Assembly: GCF_001307275.1 (NCBI RefSeq)
Contig: NZ_CP012831.1
Location: forward strand, 5,634,501-5,698,500
DNA: 64,000 bases
Reading direction: 5' to 3'
DNA from: Pseudomonas fluorescens
Lineage (GTDB): Bacteria; Pseudomonadota; Gammaproteobacteria; Pseudomonadales; Pseudomonadaceae
A program made the translations under genes and the position numbers. Each line of letters opens with the position of its first letter. The stretch's first letter is position 1. The notes beneath the pieces were generated by a model. It ran no database searches, was not told the DNA's origin, and saw nothing but the letters and a program-made list of their open reading frames with translations. This document shows positions 49,148 through 56,789 of this stretch, piece by piece.

Positions 49148-50986
49148 ATGGCATTCACCCTCGAGCTGGAAGAATGGGTCGGCAGTGTCTGGCACCGTTT
49201 CATCACCCGTCGGGCCAGCGCCGATTTTCCTGAAGCACGGGTCGAACTGATTCCCCGGCAACGCGCCCTCCAGGTACTGTTCCGCGCCACCGGCGGTGCG
49301 CCTCACCTGGGGGTGGAAGCGGTCAGCGACCGCGACCTGCTGCTGCGTCGCAACCTGTTGCAGCAGATCGCCGGCACCTGCAAGCAAGTGCCCCTGGCCT
49401 GCTGCGACGGCGACAACCTGCGTCTGCCAGCGAGCCTGGCGGCGTTCCCCGATGTCGGCCTGAACGAAGAGCTGTATCGCTGGCTCGCGTTGCTGGCCGC
49501 GCAGTCGGGACCGATGAAGCATTGGGGACGGGACAATCAGCGCTGGACCCAAGCGGTGTTGACGCGCTACCCGGCGCTGCGCCCTCGCTACCGGCGGCTG
49601 GTGGACGCGCACCTGTCCCTGCGCCCCGATCCCGCCACGCTCAACCCGGTCGAAGCCGCCCTGGAGCGGGCGTTGTGCCAAGCCTTGCGCGAACCGGGCA
49701 GTGTCGAACATTTTCCCCGCAGCGAGCGGGCCGTCTGGCCGTTGCCGCTGTGGCTCTACCCACCCCAACACCTGGCCAATCCCCAGGCCGCCAATCTCGA
49801 AGAGTCCGAGCAATACCTGGCGATGCCACCCGGTGAACAGCAAGGTGGGCGCAAGCGCGCCGAGCGAATCGATGACACCACCCGTGACGGTGGGCTGCTG
49901 ATCGTGCGCCTGGAAAACCTGTTCAGTTGGACCGAACACGTGGACCTGGATCGCTGGGCCGATGACAGCGAAGACCCGGACGCCGCTCGCGTCGCCGAGG
50001 ACCTGGACCAGTTGACCTTGTCACGCACCCGCATACGCAAGGGCGGTGGCTTGAAACTGCACCTGGACCTGCCCCCGGCCGATGTGGACGACATCCCGTT
50101 GGGCGCGGGCATCCTGTTGCCGGAATGGGATTACCGTAAGCAACGCCTGCAGGACGACTTCGTCAGCCTGCAAACCTTCACCCCCCGCGATTGCCAGCCC
50201 CAGCCGTTGCCCGCACGCCTGCGAAGCTCGGCCCAGCGCCTGCGTCGCCAGTTCGAACACTTGCGCAACGATCGCCAGTGGTTGCGCCAGCAAACCCAAG
50301 GTTCGGAGCTGGACCTGCAAGCCTGGCTGGATTTTCATGTCGAACGCCAGCACGGCCAGTGCAGCGAACGCGGACTGTTCATGGACCAGCGCCAGACCCG
50401 CCGCGACCTGGCCTGCCTGCTGCTGGCCGACCTGTCGATGTCCACCGATGCTCACCTCAATGACGAGCACCGGGTGATCGATGTGATCCGCGACAGCCTG
50501 TTGCTGTTCGGCGAAACCCTGTCGGTGCTGGGGGATGATTTCGCTCTGTACGGGTTCTCTTCCCTGCGCCGCCAGCAGGTGCGCATGCATGAACTCAAGG
50601 CTTTCAACCAGCGTTACGACGATCACACCCGCGGACGCATCCAGGGCCTCAAGCCTGGTTACTACACGCGCATGGGCGCAGCGATCCGCCAGGCCACGCA
50701 ACAGTTGGCTGGCTGCAAACGCCGGCGCAAATTGTTGTTGCTGCTCAGTGACGGCAAGCCCAATGACCTGGACCTCTACGAGGGACGCTACGGCGTGGAA
50801 GACACCCGCCAGGCGGTGCTCGAGGCGCGGCGCCAAGGGTTGACACCGTTCTGTATCACCATCGACCGCGAAGCGGGGGATTACCTGCCGTACATGTTCG
50901 GGGCCAACGGCTACACCTTGATTCGCCAGCCCGAGCAACTGCCGCTGCGTCTACCGCAGTTGTACCGGCAATTGACTCAGGATTGA
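49148..50986 (+). CDS. norD: NorD, VWA-domain NO reductase activation protein
   Basis: 612 residues. The C-terminal von Willebrand A domain has the metal site DLSMST and KLLLLLSDGKPNDLDLYEGRY in part: LLLLSDGKPNDLDLYEG. The N-terminal two-thirds are the norD-specific region. It pairs with the NirQ AAA+ ATPase, as CoxE-type VWA proteins pair with MoxR ATPases, to activate NorCB. A GAGGAG ribosome site precedes ATG 49148. Confidence 0.95.
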   Translation: MAFTLELEEWVGSVWHRFITRRASADFPEARVELIPRQRALQVLFRATGGAPHLGVEAVSDRDLLLRRNLLQQIAGTCKQVPLACCDGDNLRLPASLAAFPDVGLNEELYRWLALLAAQSGPMKHWGRDNQRWTQAVLTRYPALRPRYRRLVDAHLSLRPDPATLNPVEAALERALCQALREPGSVEHFPRSERAVWPLPLWLYPPQHLANPQAANLEESEQYLAMPPGEQQGGRKRAERIDDTTRDGGLLIVRLENLFSWTEHVDLDRWADDSEDPDAARVAEDLDQLTLSRTRIRKGGGLKLHLDLPPADVDDIPLGAGILLPEWDYRKQRLQDDFVSLQTFTPRDCQPQPLPARLRSSAQRLRRQFEHLRNDRQWLRQQTQGSELDLQAWLDFHVERQHGQCSERGLFMDQRQTRRDLACLLLADLSMSTDAHLNDEHRVIDVIRDSLLLFGETLSVLGDDFALYGFSSLRRQQVRMHELKAFNQRYDDHTRGRIQGLKPGYYTRMGAAIRQATQQLAGCKRRRKLLLLLSDGKPNDLDLYEGRYGVEDTRQAVLEARRQGLTPFCITIDREAGDYLPYMFGANGYTLIRQPEQLPLRLPQLYRQLTQD

Positions 50987-50990
50987 GGGT

Positions 50991-51191
50991 TCAGACGATG
51001 CTGCGAGGCAGCCAGAAGAACATGACGATGCAGAAGATCGTCAGCCCGCCACAGAACCAACCGAAGCGCCGTAGCCGGCGCTCGTCGGCCCTTGCCGCCT
51101 CGGCTGGCAACGGCATGCCGCACTGGCGGCATTCGGTGGTATCGACAGGGTTGGCCAGTTGGCAATACAGGCAAGTGGGCTGCGCGCTCAT
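50991..51191 (-). CDS. DnrP-like small zinc-ribbon membrane protein
   Basis: 66 residues: an N-terminal Cys4 zinc ribbon (PTCLYCQLANPVDTTECRQC) followed by one membrane helix near the C-terminus (FCGGLTIFCIVMFFWLP). Small proteins of this form accompany dnr genes in pseudomonads (DnrP). The start overlaps the dnr stop (ATGA), so it is co-translated with dnr. Its function is unknown. Confidence 0.72.
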   Translation of the reverse strand: MSAQPTCLYCQLANPVDTTECRQCGMPLPAEAARADERRLRRFGWFCGGLTIFCIVMFFWLPRSIV

Positions 51192-51871
51192 TCGAATTGC
51201 TCCAGGCGCAGGCGATCGAGAATGGCGATCTGGCGACCGTCCTGGGTGATGATTTTTTCATCGATCAGGCGCCGGATGATCCGCGAAAAGGTTTCCGGCT
51301 GGATCGACAAGTGCCCGGCGATCAGTTGCTTGGCCATCGGCAGTTCGAACTGACTGTCCACGGTTTGCAGGCGCACCAGTTGCGTCAGCAGGTAGCGCAC
51401 CACGCGATGGGTGGCGTTTTTCAGCGACAGGGTTTCAATCTCGTTGACCCGCTGGTGCAGGCGTACGCAGAGCTTGCCGAGCAGGGCGAAGGTCAGCCGG
51501 CTATTGCTTTGCAACAGGCGCATGTAGGTGGCGTTGGACAGCCGATACAGCTGGGTCGGGCCCACGGCTTCGGCGGACGCGACGTAGTTGGGCGTGTCCA
51601 TCAGCATCATCGCTTCGGCGAAGGTCTGGCGCTCGCCGATGACCTCGAAGACTTTTTCCTGGCCGTCCGGGGTCAGCCGGTAGATTTTCACCGCGCCGGA
51701 AATCACGAAGTAAAACGCCTGCGCCGGCTCTCCCTGACGGAACAACGGGTCGCCCTTGTCGATGCTCAGCAGTTGGCTGTTGCTCATCAATTCGTCGAGC
51801 TGTTCTTCGTTCAAGGGCTCGAACAGATGATGGCTGCGCAGAATCTGGTGATGGACACGGTGGAGCACCAT
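51188..51871 (-). CDS. dnr: Dnr, Crp/Fnr-family NO-responsive regulator
   Basis: 227 residues: a cyclic-nucleotide-binding-like effector domain (about 20-125) and a Crp helix-turn-helix (AKQLIAGHLSIQPETFSRIIRRL). It lacks the N-terminal Cys cluster of Fnr/Anr, placing it in the heme-based Dnr group that activates nir and nor promoters on NO. It lies next to norCBD as in P. aeruginosa. No FNR box precedes it; instead a sigma-54 promoter with three NorR boxes is upstream, ahead of a 29-codon peptide gene. Confidence 0.93.
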   Translation of the reverse strand: MVLHRVHHQILRSHHLFEPLNEEQLDELMSNSQLLSIDKGDPLFRQGEPAQAFYFVISGAVKIYRLTPDGQEKVFEVIGERQTFAEAMMLMDTPNYVASAEAVGPTQLYRLSNATYMRLLQSNSRLTFALLGKLCVRLHQRVNEIETLSLKNATHRVVRYLLTQLVRLQTVDSQFELPMAKQLIAGHLSIQPETFSRIIRRLIDEKIITQDGRQIAILDRLRLEQFE

Positions 51872-51908
51872 GGCATGGATCCTTGTAATGGCTAAAGAGG
51901 GGGCGGGG

Positions 51909-51998
51909 TCAGACCAGGCTCAGGGACAGGCCGCTGGCAAGCGCCACGACGCAGGAGAGCACGACGAACCAGGTGAGCGGCAGAACGACGGATTTCAT
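51909..51998 (-). CDS. 29-residue single-pass membrane peptide ahead of dnr
   Basis: ATG 51998 opens a 29-codon frame with two charge-poor segments around KSVVLPLTWFVVLSCVVALA, which would span a membrane once. Its start lies about 25 bases after the start predicted for the sigma-54 promoter at 52034, and its stop is 37 bases before dnr, so it is the first frame on that transcript. The ribosome site is weak (CGGGG). No homologue can be named. Confidence 0.55.
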   Translation of the reverse strand: MKSVVLPLTWFVVLSCVVALASGLSLSLV

Positions 51999-52033
51999 GG
52001 ATGGCCCCGGCAAGAAAGGTGATGCCGTGGCTG

Positions 52034-52049
52034 AGCAAGAGCCGGGCCA
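52034..52049 (-). promoter_or_regulatory. sigma-54 promoter of the small peptide-dnr-dnrP operon
   Basis: Read on the minus strand, TGGCCCGGCTCTTGCT matches TGGCAC-N5-TTGCW with one mismatch and has GG and GC 10 bases apart. It points at the 29-codon gene and dnr. Confidence 0.75.
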
Positions 52050-52090
52050 GGGCTGGAGGCTTTGATTGGTGGGGCGTTGGGGCTGGGGAG

Positions 52091-52148
52091 GGTAGAAATG
52101 ACCCTGGCGCAATAGGGTTAAAACAACCACGAAAGGGTCATAAATACC
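52091..52148. promoter_or_regulatory. three NorR boxes upstream of the dnr operon
   Basis: GGT-N7-ACC occurs at 52091-52103, 52116-52128 and 52136-52148, centres 25 and 20 bases apart. GGGTCATAAATACCC and GGGTAGAAATGACCC are extended to GGGT-N7-ACCC. The nearest centre is 48 bases from the sigma-54 promoter edge. Confidence 0.75.
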
Positions 52149-52165
52149 CTATTCAGCTACAGTCC

Positions 52166-52272
52166 TTGTGGGAGCGAGCTTTTGTGGGAGCCGAGCTTGC
52201 TCGCGATGAAGGCGCCACGGTCTACAGCAGGACCGCGATAGCGCGCATCGCGAGCAAGCTCGGCTCCCACAA
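52166..52272. repeat. REPIN with an internal duplication
   Basis: TTGTGGGAGCGAGCT is followed directly by TTTGTGGGAGCCGAGCTTGC, a partial repeat of the left arm. The right arm CGAGCAAGCTCGGCTCCCAC carries the same extra base, so the second copy is the one that pairs. Confidence 0.85.
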
Positions 52273-52326
52273 CGGCAAGCCCCTTGCAAGTGCCTGTTCG
52301 AGGCGGGAGGTTGCCGATGCGCTGGC

Positions 52327-52340
52327 TTGATCTGAGACAA
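52327..52340 (+). promoter_or_regulatory. weak FNR/DNR-like box upstream of nnrS
   Basis: TTGATCTGAGACAA keeps the left half of TTGAT-N4-ATCAA and three of five bases of the right. A GATCAT hexamer is centred 31 bases downstream. The match is only moderate. Confidence 0.45.
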
Positions 52341-52423
52341 GGCCTGCCAGCGTCGATAGCCGATCATTCGAACCCTGGTTTGTCGTACCTCGCTGACGGT
52401 TCAGCGAGGCAAAGGAGTGGTGT

Positions 52424-53614
52424 ATGCAAGTGCTTGACCGTCGCAAGGCCATGGCCATCGCGCCGCTGTGGCGCCTGGCGTTTCGGCCGTTCTTTCTGGC
52501 CGGTTGCGTGCTGGCGCTGCTGGCCATTCCCTTTTGGCTCGCCGCGTTTACCGGGCGCTTGTCGGCCTGGCAGCCAGCCGGCGGTTGGTTGGCCTGGCAC
52601 CGGCATGAACTGTTGTTCGGTTTCGGCCTGGCGATCATCGCCGGGTTCCTGCTGACGGCGGTGCAGACCTGGACCGGCACCCCGGGGCTCAGCGGCAAGC
52701 GCTTGGCCACGCTGGCGCTGCTGTGGCTGGGCGCGCGGTTGGCTTGGCTGGTCGATGCACCCTGGCCGTTGCTGACGCTGCTGGAACTGGGGTTTGCCCT
52801 GGCGGTCGCCGCGTTGATGGGGCTGACGTTGTGGCGTGTGCGGCAGAAGCGCAATTACCCGATTGTCCTGGTATTGCTGCTGTTGGCTGCCGCTGATGGG
52901 TTATCCGTGTACGGCCTGGTGCAGCACAACGAGGGCTTGCAGCGCCAGAGCGTGCTCACCGGTCTGTGGCTGGTAGCGGCGATGATGGGGTTGATCGGCG
53001 GGCGCGTGATTCCATTCTTTACCCAGCGTGGCCTCGGTCGAGTCGAGGGCGTGGCCCCTTGGCCGTGGCTCGATCGCCTGTTGCTGGCGGGGTCGGCGCT
53101 GGTGGCGGTGTTGTATGCCTTCGGCCCGGCACTGGTGGCTAGCGCCTGGGTCGGCCTGTTGTTCGCTGCATTGGCGGTGGGGCATGGGATTCGACTGGTG
53201 CGTTGGCATGATCGTGACTTGTGGCGGGTGCCGCTGCTGTGGTCGTTGCACCTGGCCTACGCTTGGCTGGCGGTGGCCTGCCTGGGCATGGCGCTGTGGC
53301 ACTTCGGCGTGCCGGTGAACCCGAGCCTGGCGGTGCACGGCCTGACCATCGGCGCCATGGCCGGGTTGATCCTGGCGATGATTGCCCGCGTCAGCCTGGG
53401 CCATACCGGGCGAGCCCTGGAGCCACCGACGGGCATGACCCTGGCGTTCATCCTGCTGAACCTGGCGTGCCTGAGCCGCGTGCTGTTGGTGCTGCTGTTG
53501 CCGTTGGCCGGGCTGTGGCTCGCGGGGCTGTGCTGGACATTGGCGTTCGGTCTATACGCCTGGCGCTACGGGCCGATGCTGCTGAAGGCCCGGGTGGATG
53601 GGCATCCGGGATGA
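52424..53614 (+). CDS. nnrS: NnrS family heme-copper membrane protein
   Basis: 396 residues with about 12 membrane helices. Conserved NnrS segments include WRLAFRPFFLAG, WHRHELLFGFGLAIIAGFLL, GGRVIPFFTQRGLG and HGLTIGAMAGLILAMIARVSLGHTGR in part. NnrS proteins protect against NO stress or support NO metabolism; the chemistry is unsettled. A small CopD-like gene follows 23 bases later. Confidence 0.93.
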   Translation: MQVLDRRKAMAIAPLWRLAFRPFFLAGCVLALLAIPFWLAAFTGRLSAWQPAGGWLAWHRHELLFGFGLAIIAGFLLTAVQTWTGTPGLSGKRLATLALLWLGARLAWLVDAPWPLLTLLELGFALAVAALMGLTLWRVRQKRNYPIVLVLLLLAAADGLSVYGLVQHNEGLQRQSVLTGLWLVAAMMGLIGGRVIPFFTQRGLGRVEGVAPWPWLDRLLLAGSALVAVLYAFGPALVASAWVGLLFAALAVGHGIRLVRWHDRDLWRVPLLWSLHLAYAWLAVACLGMALWHFGVPVNPSLAVHGLTIGAMAGLILAMIARVSLGHTGRALEPPTGMTLAFILLNLACLSRVLLVLLLPLAGLWLAGLCWTLAFGLYAWRYGPMLLKARVDGHPG

Positions 53615-53636
53615 GTCGTGGGGGCGCAGGGGATCG

Positions 53637-54077
53637 ATGATGTACGGAGTCTTGCTGGTCACGCATCTGTTGGCGGCCATCGCCTTCATTGGCACGTTGT
53701 TTTTCGAGGTTTTTATCTGGCATGCCGCCCGCCGGCCCCTGGCCCAAGGTGTCAAGGACGCCGCCGACCAGGCCATCGCCAAGCGCTCGCGACACGTCCT
53801 GCACGGCGTGGTGCTGTTGCTGTACGGCGCCGGCATGGCCCTGGCCTGGCAGCATCGCGGCGCATTGAGCCAGCCGCTGAGCAACAGCTTCGGCCTGCTG
53901 CTGAGCCTGAAGATCCTGCTGGCGCTGAGCATCATCGGTCACTATTTGTGGCTGGCGTACTGGCTCAAGAGCGGCCGCCTGACGCCGAACCGAGCCTGCT
54001 GGTTGCGCCGCAGTATCCTGGGGCACATGGTGTTGATCGTGGTGCTGGCCAAGGCGATGTTCTATTGGCAGTTTTGA
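53637..54077 (+). CDS. CopD-like four-helix membrane protein
   Basis: 146 residues with four membrane segments and conserved His in each (LLVTHLLAAIAFIGTLFFEV, RHVLHGVVLLLYGAGMAL, IIGHYLWLAYW, ILGHMVLIVVLAK), which suggests heme or copper binding as in the CopD/DUF2269 group. Tandem ATG codons at 53637 and 53640 follow an AGGGG ribosome site. It is presumably co-transcribed with nnrS and may act with it. Confidence 0.75.
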   Translation: MMYGVLLVTHLLAAIAFIGTLFFEVFIWHAARRPLAQGVKDAADQAIAKRSRHVLHGVVLLLYGAGMALAWQHRGALSQPLSNSFGLLLSLKILLALSIIGHYLWLAYWLKSGRLTPNRACWLRRSILGHMVLIVVLAKAMFYWQF

Positions 54078-54100
54078 GTAGGGATGAGAGCAACGAATGC

Positions 54101-54195
54101 CTGTGGGAGCAAAGCTTGCTCGCGATGGCGCAGTGTCAGTCGATATCAATGTTGACTGATCCATCGCTATCGCGAGCAAGCTTTGCTCCCACAGG
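54101..54195. repeat. REPIN
   Basis: CTGTGGGAGCAAAGCTTGCTCG and its inverse flank a loop with CAGTCGATATCAATGTTGACTG, itself self-complementary. It separates the CopD-like gene from the converging dnrN. Confidence 0.9.
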
Positions 54196-54217
54196 CGTAA
54201 TGGGCAATGTTTGAGGC

Positions 54218-54895
54218 TTAGCGAGTGGGCTTCATCGCATTGACGAACAGCACATTGTTTTCCAGGTGGATGTGCTGCATCAGGTCGTCGCGAAACTCCA
54301 CCAGCCCGCGATACAGGGCGCGCCAGGTGTTGCAGGCGTCGGCGGGCGGGGTGATCTGGTCGGTCAGGGCGAGCATGGTTTCCAGGGCTTCACCGTGCTG
54401 GTCGTGTTCGTAGCGCAGCACCTGGATCGGCGCCGAGGCCCGTTCGCCCAGGCCCTGTTGCAGCATCGGGAACAGCACCTGTTCTTCCTTGAGCATGTGG
54501 CCTTCGAGTTCCTGATACATGTCCTGCAAGTGATCGGCCAGGCCGTTGGGGCAACTGGGCCGCGCACCATGGACCTGCTCGACGCGACGGGCCAGGCGGA
54601 TCAGTTCCGGCAGTTGGTCGCGATGGCGGGCGTGGTAGCGTTCCAGGATGTGGGCAATCAACAGTGCCTGGGGTTCGTCGCGCCAGTCATGGCCCAGTTC
54701 GCCGGCGGCTTGCAGGGTGCGCAGGGCGTCGGCGATCAGCAGCGGGTTCAGGCCTTTGACCAGGGCGGCTTCGCGCAGGGATTTTTGCCCGCCGCAACAG
54801 AAGTCGAGGTTGTAATGATGGAAGGTACGGGTGGCACCGGGAATGTCGCAGGCCAGTTGGCCGAGGCTTTGGTCCAGCAATTCGAGGCTCATCAT
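54218..54895 (-). CDS. dnrN: DnrN/YtfE-family iron-sulfur cluster repair protein
   Basis: 225 residues: an N-terminal ScdA segment with FHHYNLDFCCGGQKSL (Cys pair) and a C-terminal hemerythrin-like domain with di-iron His/Glu ligands (HILERYHARHRDQLPEL, EGHMLKEEQVLFPML, RYEHDQHGEAL, HIHLENNVLF). It repairs Fe-S centres damaged by NO. Start at 54895 or the next codon, both after AAGGAA. It is divergent from norR and has a sigma-54 promoter with three NorR boxes. Confidence 0.92.
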   Translation of the reverse strand: MMSLELLDQSLGQLACDIPGATRTFHHYNLDFCCGGQKSLREAALVKGLNPLLIADALRTLQAAGELGHDWRDEPQALLIAHILERYHARHRDQLPELIRLARRVEQVHGARPSCPNGLADHLQDMYQELEGHMLKEEQVLFPMLQQGLGERASAPIQVLRYEHDQHGEALETMLALTDQITPPADACNTWRALYRGLVEFRDDLMQHIHLENNVLFVNAMKPTR

Positions 54896-54938
54896 GTTTC
54901 CTTGGGTTGAATCCCGGGAGGGACAGACGAGTGGACTT

Positions 54939-54954
54939 TGCAGCCGGCGTGCCA
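54939..54954 (-). promoter_or_regulatory. sigma-54 promoter of dnrN
   Basis: On the minus strand TGGCACGCCGGCTGCA matches TGGCAC-N5-TTGCA with one mismatch. Transcription would start near 54928, 33 bases before dnrN. Confidence 0.85.
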
Positions 54955-54993
54955 GATTTAACTGGCTGAAAGTAAACGAATAATTTTTTTCAG

Positions 54994-55050
54994 GGTGATT
55001 GTCACCCTGACTGCGAAGGGTCAAACGAACCCTGGAGGGTCATCACAACC
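54994..55050. promoter_or_regulatory. three NorR boxes between dnrN and norR
   Basis: GGT-N7-ACC at 54994-55006, 55019-55031 and 55038-55050, centres 25 and 19 bases apart; the first two extend to GGGT-N7-ACCC. The last ends on the base before the norR ATG, so NorR binding should also limit its own synthesis. The nearest centre is 46 bases from the dnrN sigma-54 promoter. Confidence 0.85.
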
Positions 55051-56583
55051 ATGCTGCGTGAAAGCCTGGCCGCCGACCTGATCGTCGAGCTGCCCAATGC
55101 GGTGCGATTGCAGCGCCTGGTGCAGACCCTGCGCGAATACTTCAACAGTGGCGCCGTGGGGTTGCTGCGCCTGGACGATGACAGCCTCAGGCCCGTGGCG
55201 ACCGTGGGCCTGGTCCACGAGGCGCTGGGACGGCGCTTCGTGATTGCCCAGCACCCGCGCCTGGCAGCGATCATGGCCTCGCGCGAGCCCACCTGGTTCG
55301 AGCCTGACAGTCGCTTGCCCGATCCTTATGACGGCTTGCTCGACAACCACGTTGGTGAACCGCTGCCGGTGCATGACTGCATGGGCGTAAGCCTGTACGT
55401 GGAAGGCCGGCTGTGGGGCGCGATCACCCTGGATGCGCTGCATGCCGGCACCTTCGACAGCCGCGCCCGGGAGGAACTCAAGCGCTGTACCTTGCAGATC
55501 GAGGCGGCGGTGCGGGTCACTCGACTTGAACAGGAAAACCGTAGCCTGCGGGCATCGCGCAGCGACCAGACGGACCTGCGCTTGCCAGCCGAGGAGGGCG
55601 AGATCCTTGGGCGCAGTGAAGGTTTGCAGCAACTGCTCAACGAGCTGGATGTGCTGGCCGACTCCGAACTGCCGGTGTTGTTGCTGGGGGAAACCGGTGT
55701 GGGCAAGGAGCTGTTTGCCCGCCGCTTGCATCGCCTGTCCCGGCGCGGTCACAAGCCGCTGGTCCAGGTCAACTGCGCGGCGTTGCCCGAGTCCCTGGCC
55801 GAAAGCGAGTTGTTCGGCCACGTCAAAGGCGCGTTCTCCGGGGCGACCACCGACCGCGCCGGGCGTTTCGATGCGGCCAACGGTGGCACGCTGTTTCTCG
55901 ATGAGGTCGGTGAATTGCCGTTGAGCGTACAGGCCAAGTTGCTGCGCACTCTGCAGAACGGCGAGATCCAGCGCCTGGGGGCGGACAAGCCGCTGCACGT
56001 CGATGTGCGGATCATCGCCGCCACCAACCGGCACTTGCCCGACAGCATTCGCGACGGGCTGTTTCGCGCCGACCTGTACCACCGGCTTTCGGTCTACCCG
56101 GTGCCGATCCCGCCGTTGCGCGAGCGCGGCCACGATGTGTTGATGTTGGCCGGGCACTTTCTCGAACTGAACCGCACGCGACTGGGCCTGCGCGGCTTGC
56201 GCCTGTCACCGGCGGCCGAACAGGCGCTATTGGCGTACAGCTGGCCGGGTAATGTGCGGGAACTGGAACACGTGATCAGTCGCGCCGCGTTGAAGCAACT
56301 GAGTCGTGGTGCCAGTCGCAGCCTGATCATGACCCTGGAGCCGCAGGTGCTGGACCTGGATGTCAACGCCAATACCGCCACGGTCCATGCACTGCTGGAG
56401 GCACCCCTGGAGGCGCCCGATGCACCGATCCAGCCGTTGAGCGAAGCGGTCGATGGTTGCCAGCGACAGGCGATCCTCAACGCCCTGGAGCGTTGCGGGC
56501 AGAACTGGGCGGGGGCGGCGCGGCTGTTGGAAGTGGATCCGAGCAACTTGCATAAGCTGGCGCGGCGGTTGGGGCTCAAGTAG
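55051..56583 (+). CDS. norR: NorR, NO-sensing sigma-54-dependent activator
   Basis: 510 residues: an N-terminal GAF domain for the non-heme iron NO sensor (candidate ligands Cys110 in PVHDCMGVSLYV and Asp128 in GAITLDALHAG), a AAA+ domain (GETGVGKE; about 190-420) and a Fis-type helix-turn-helix (WAGAARLLEVDPSNLHKLAR). The sigma-54 loop reads GAFSGA rather than GAFTGA. Triplet NorR boxes precede it and the dnr operon. P. aeruginosa norR usually lies beside fhp; here it is beside dnrN. Confidence 0.92.
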   Translation: MLRESLAADLIVELPNAVRLQRLVQTLREYFNSGAVGLLRLDDDSLRPVATVGLVHEALGRRFVIAQHPRLAAIMASREPTWFEPDSRLPDPYDGLLDNHVGEPLPVHDCMGVSLYVEGRLWGAITLDALHAGTFDSRAREELKRCTLQIEAAVRVTRLEQENRSLRASRSDQTDLRLPAEEGEILGRSEGLQQLLNELDVLADSELPVLLLGETGVGKELFARRLHRLSRRGHKPLVQVNCAALPESLAESELFGHVKGAFSGATTDRAGRFDAANGGTLFLDEVGELPLSVQAKLLRTLQNGEIQRLGADKPLHVDVRIIAATNRHLPDSIRDGLFRADLYHRLSVYPVPIPPLRERGHDVLMLAGHFLELNRTRLGLRGLRLSPAAEQALLAYSWPGNVRELEHVISRAALKQLSRGASRSLIMTLEPQVLDLDVNANTATVHALLEAPLEAPDAPIQPLSEAVDGCQRQAILNALERCGQNWAGAARLLEVDPSNLHKLARRLGLK

Positions 56584-56612
56584 CCGTTGATCTGTTGGAC
56601 CGCGTTGTCTTC

Positions 56613-56689
56613 ATCGCGAGCAAGCTCGCTCCCACAGGGATCTTGTGAACACAGCAGATCACCTGTGGGAGCGAGCTTGCTCGCGATAG
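56613..56689. repeat. inverted REP pair, inward-facing order
   Basis: ATCGCGAGCAAGCTCGCTCC then TGTGGGAGCGAGCTTGCTCG, 36 bases apart, between norR and pdxH. Confidence 0.88.
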
Positions 56690-56789
56690 CGCCCTACAAC
56701 TCACCACAAGAACCGGCATTGACAACGATCAAGGCCCGCCAACGCAGTCGACTCCACACTGGCCCAAACCCATAGTGGAGATCACCCTC

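Larger units (their letters stand above)
51999..52423. other. dnr-nnrS divergent control region
   Basis: This 425-base gap holds, from left to right, a leftward sigma-54 promoter, three NorR boxes, a REPIN with an internal duplication, and an FNR-like box for nnrS. No gene is evident apart from the 29-codon frame at its left edge. Confidence 0.8.

Noticed and set aside
52150..52423. Rightward sigma-54 promoter for nnrS
   Set aside because: The only cores found are REP arms or have wrong spacing; an FNR-like box is the better candidate.
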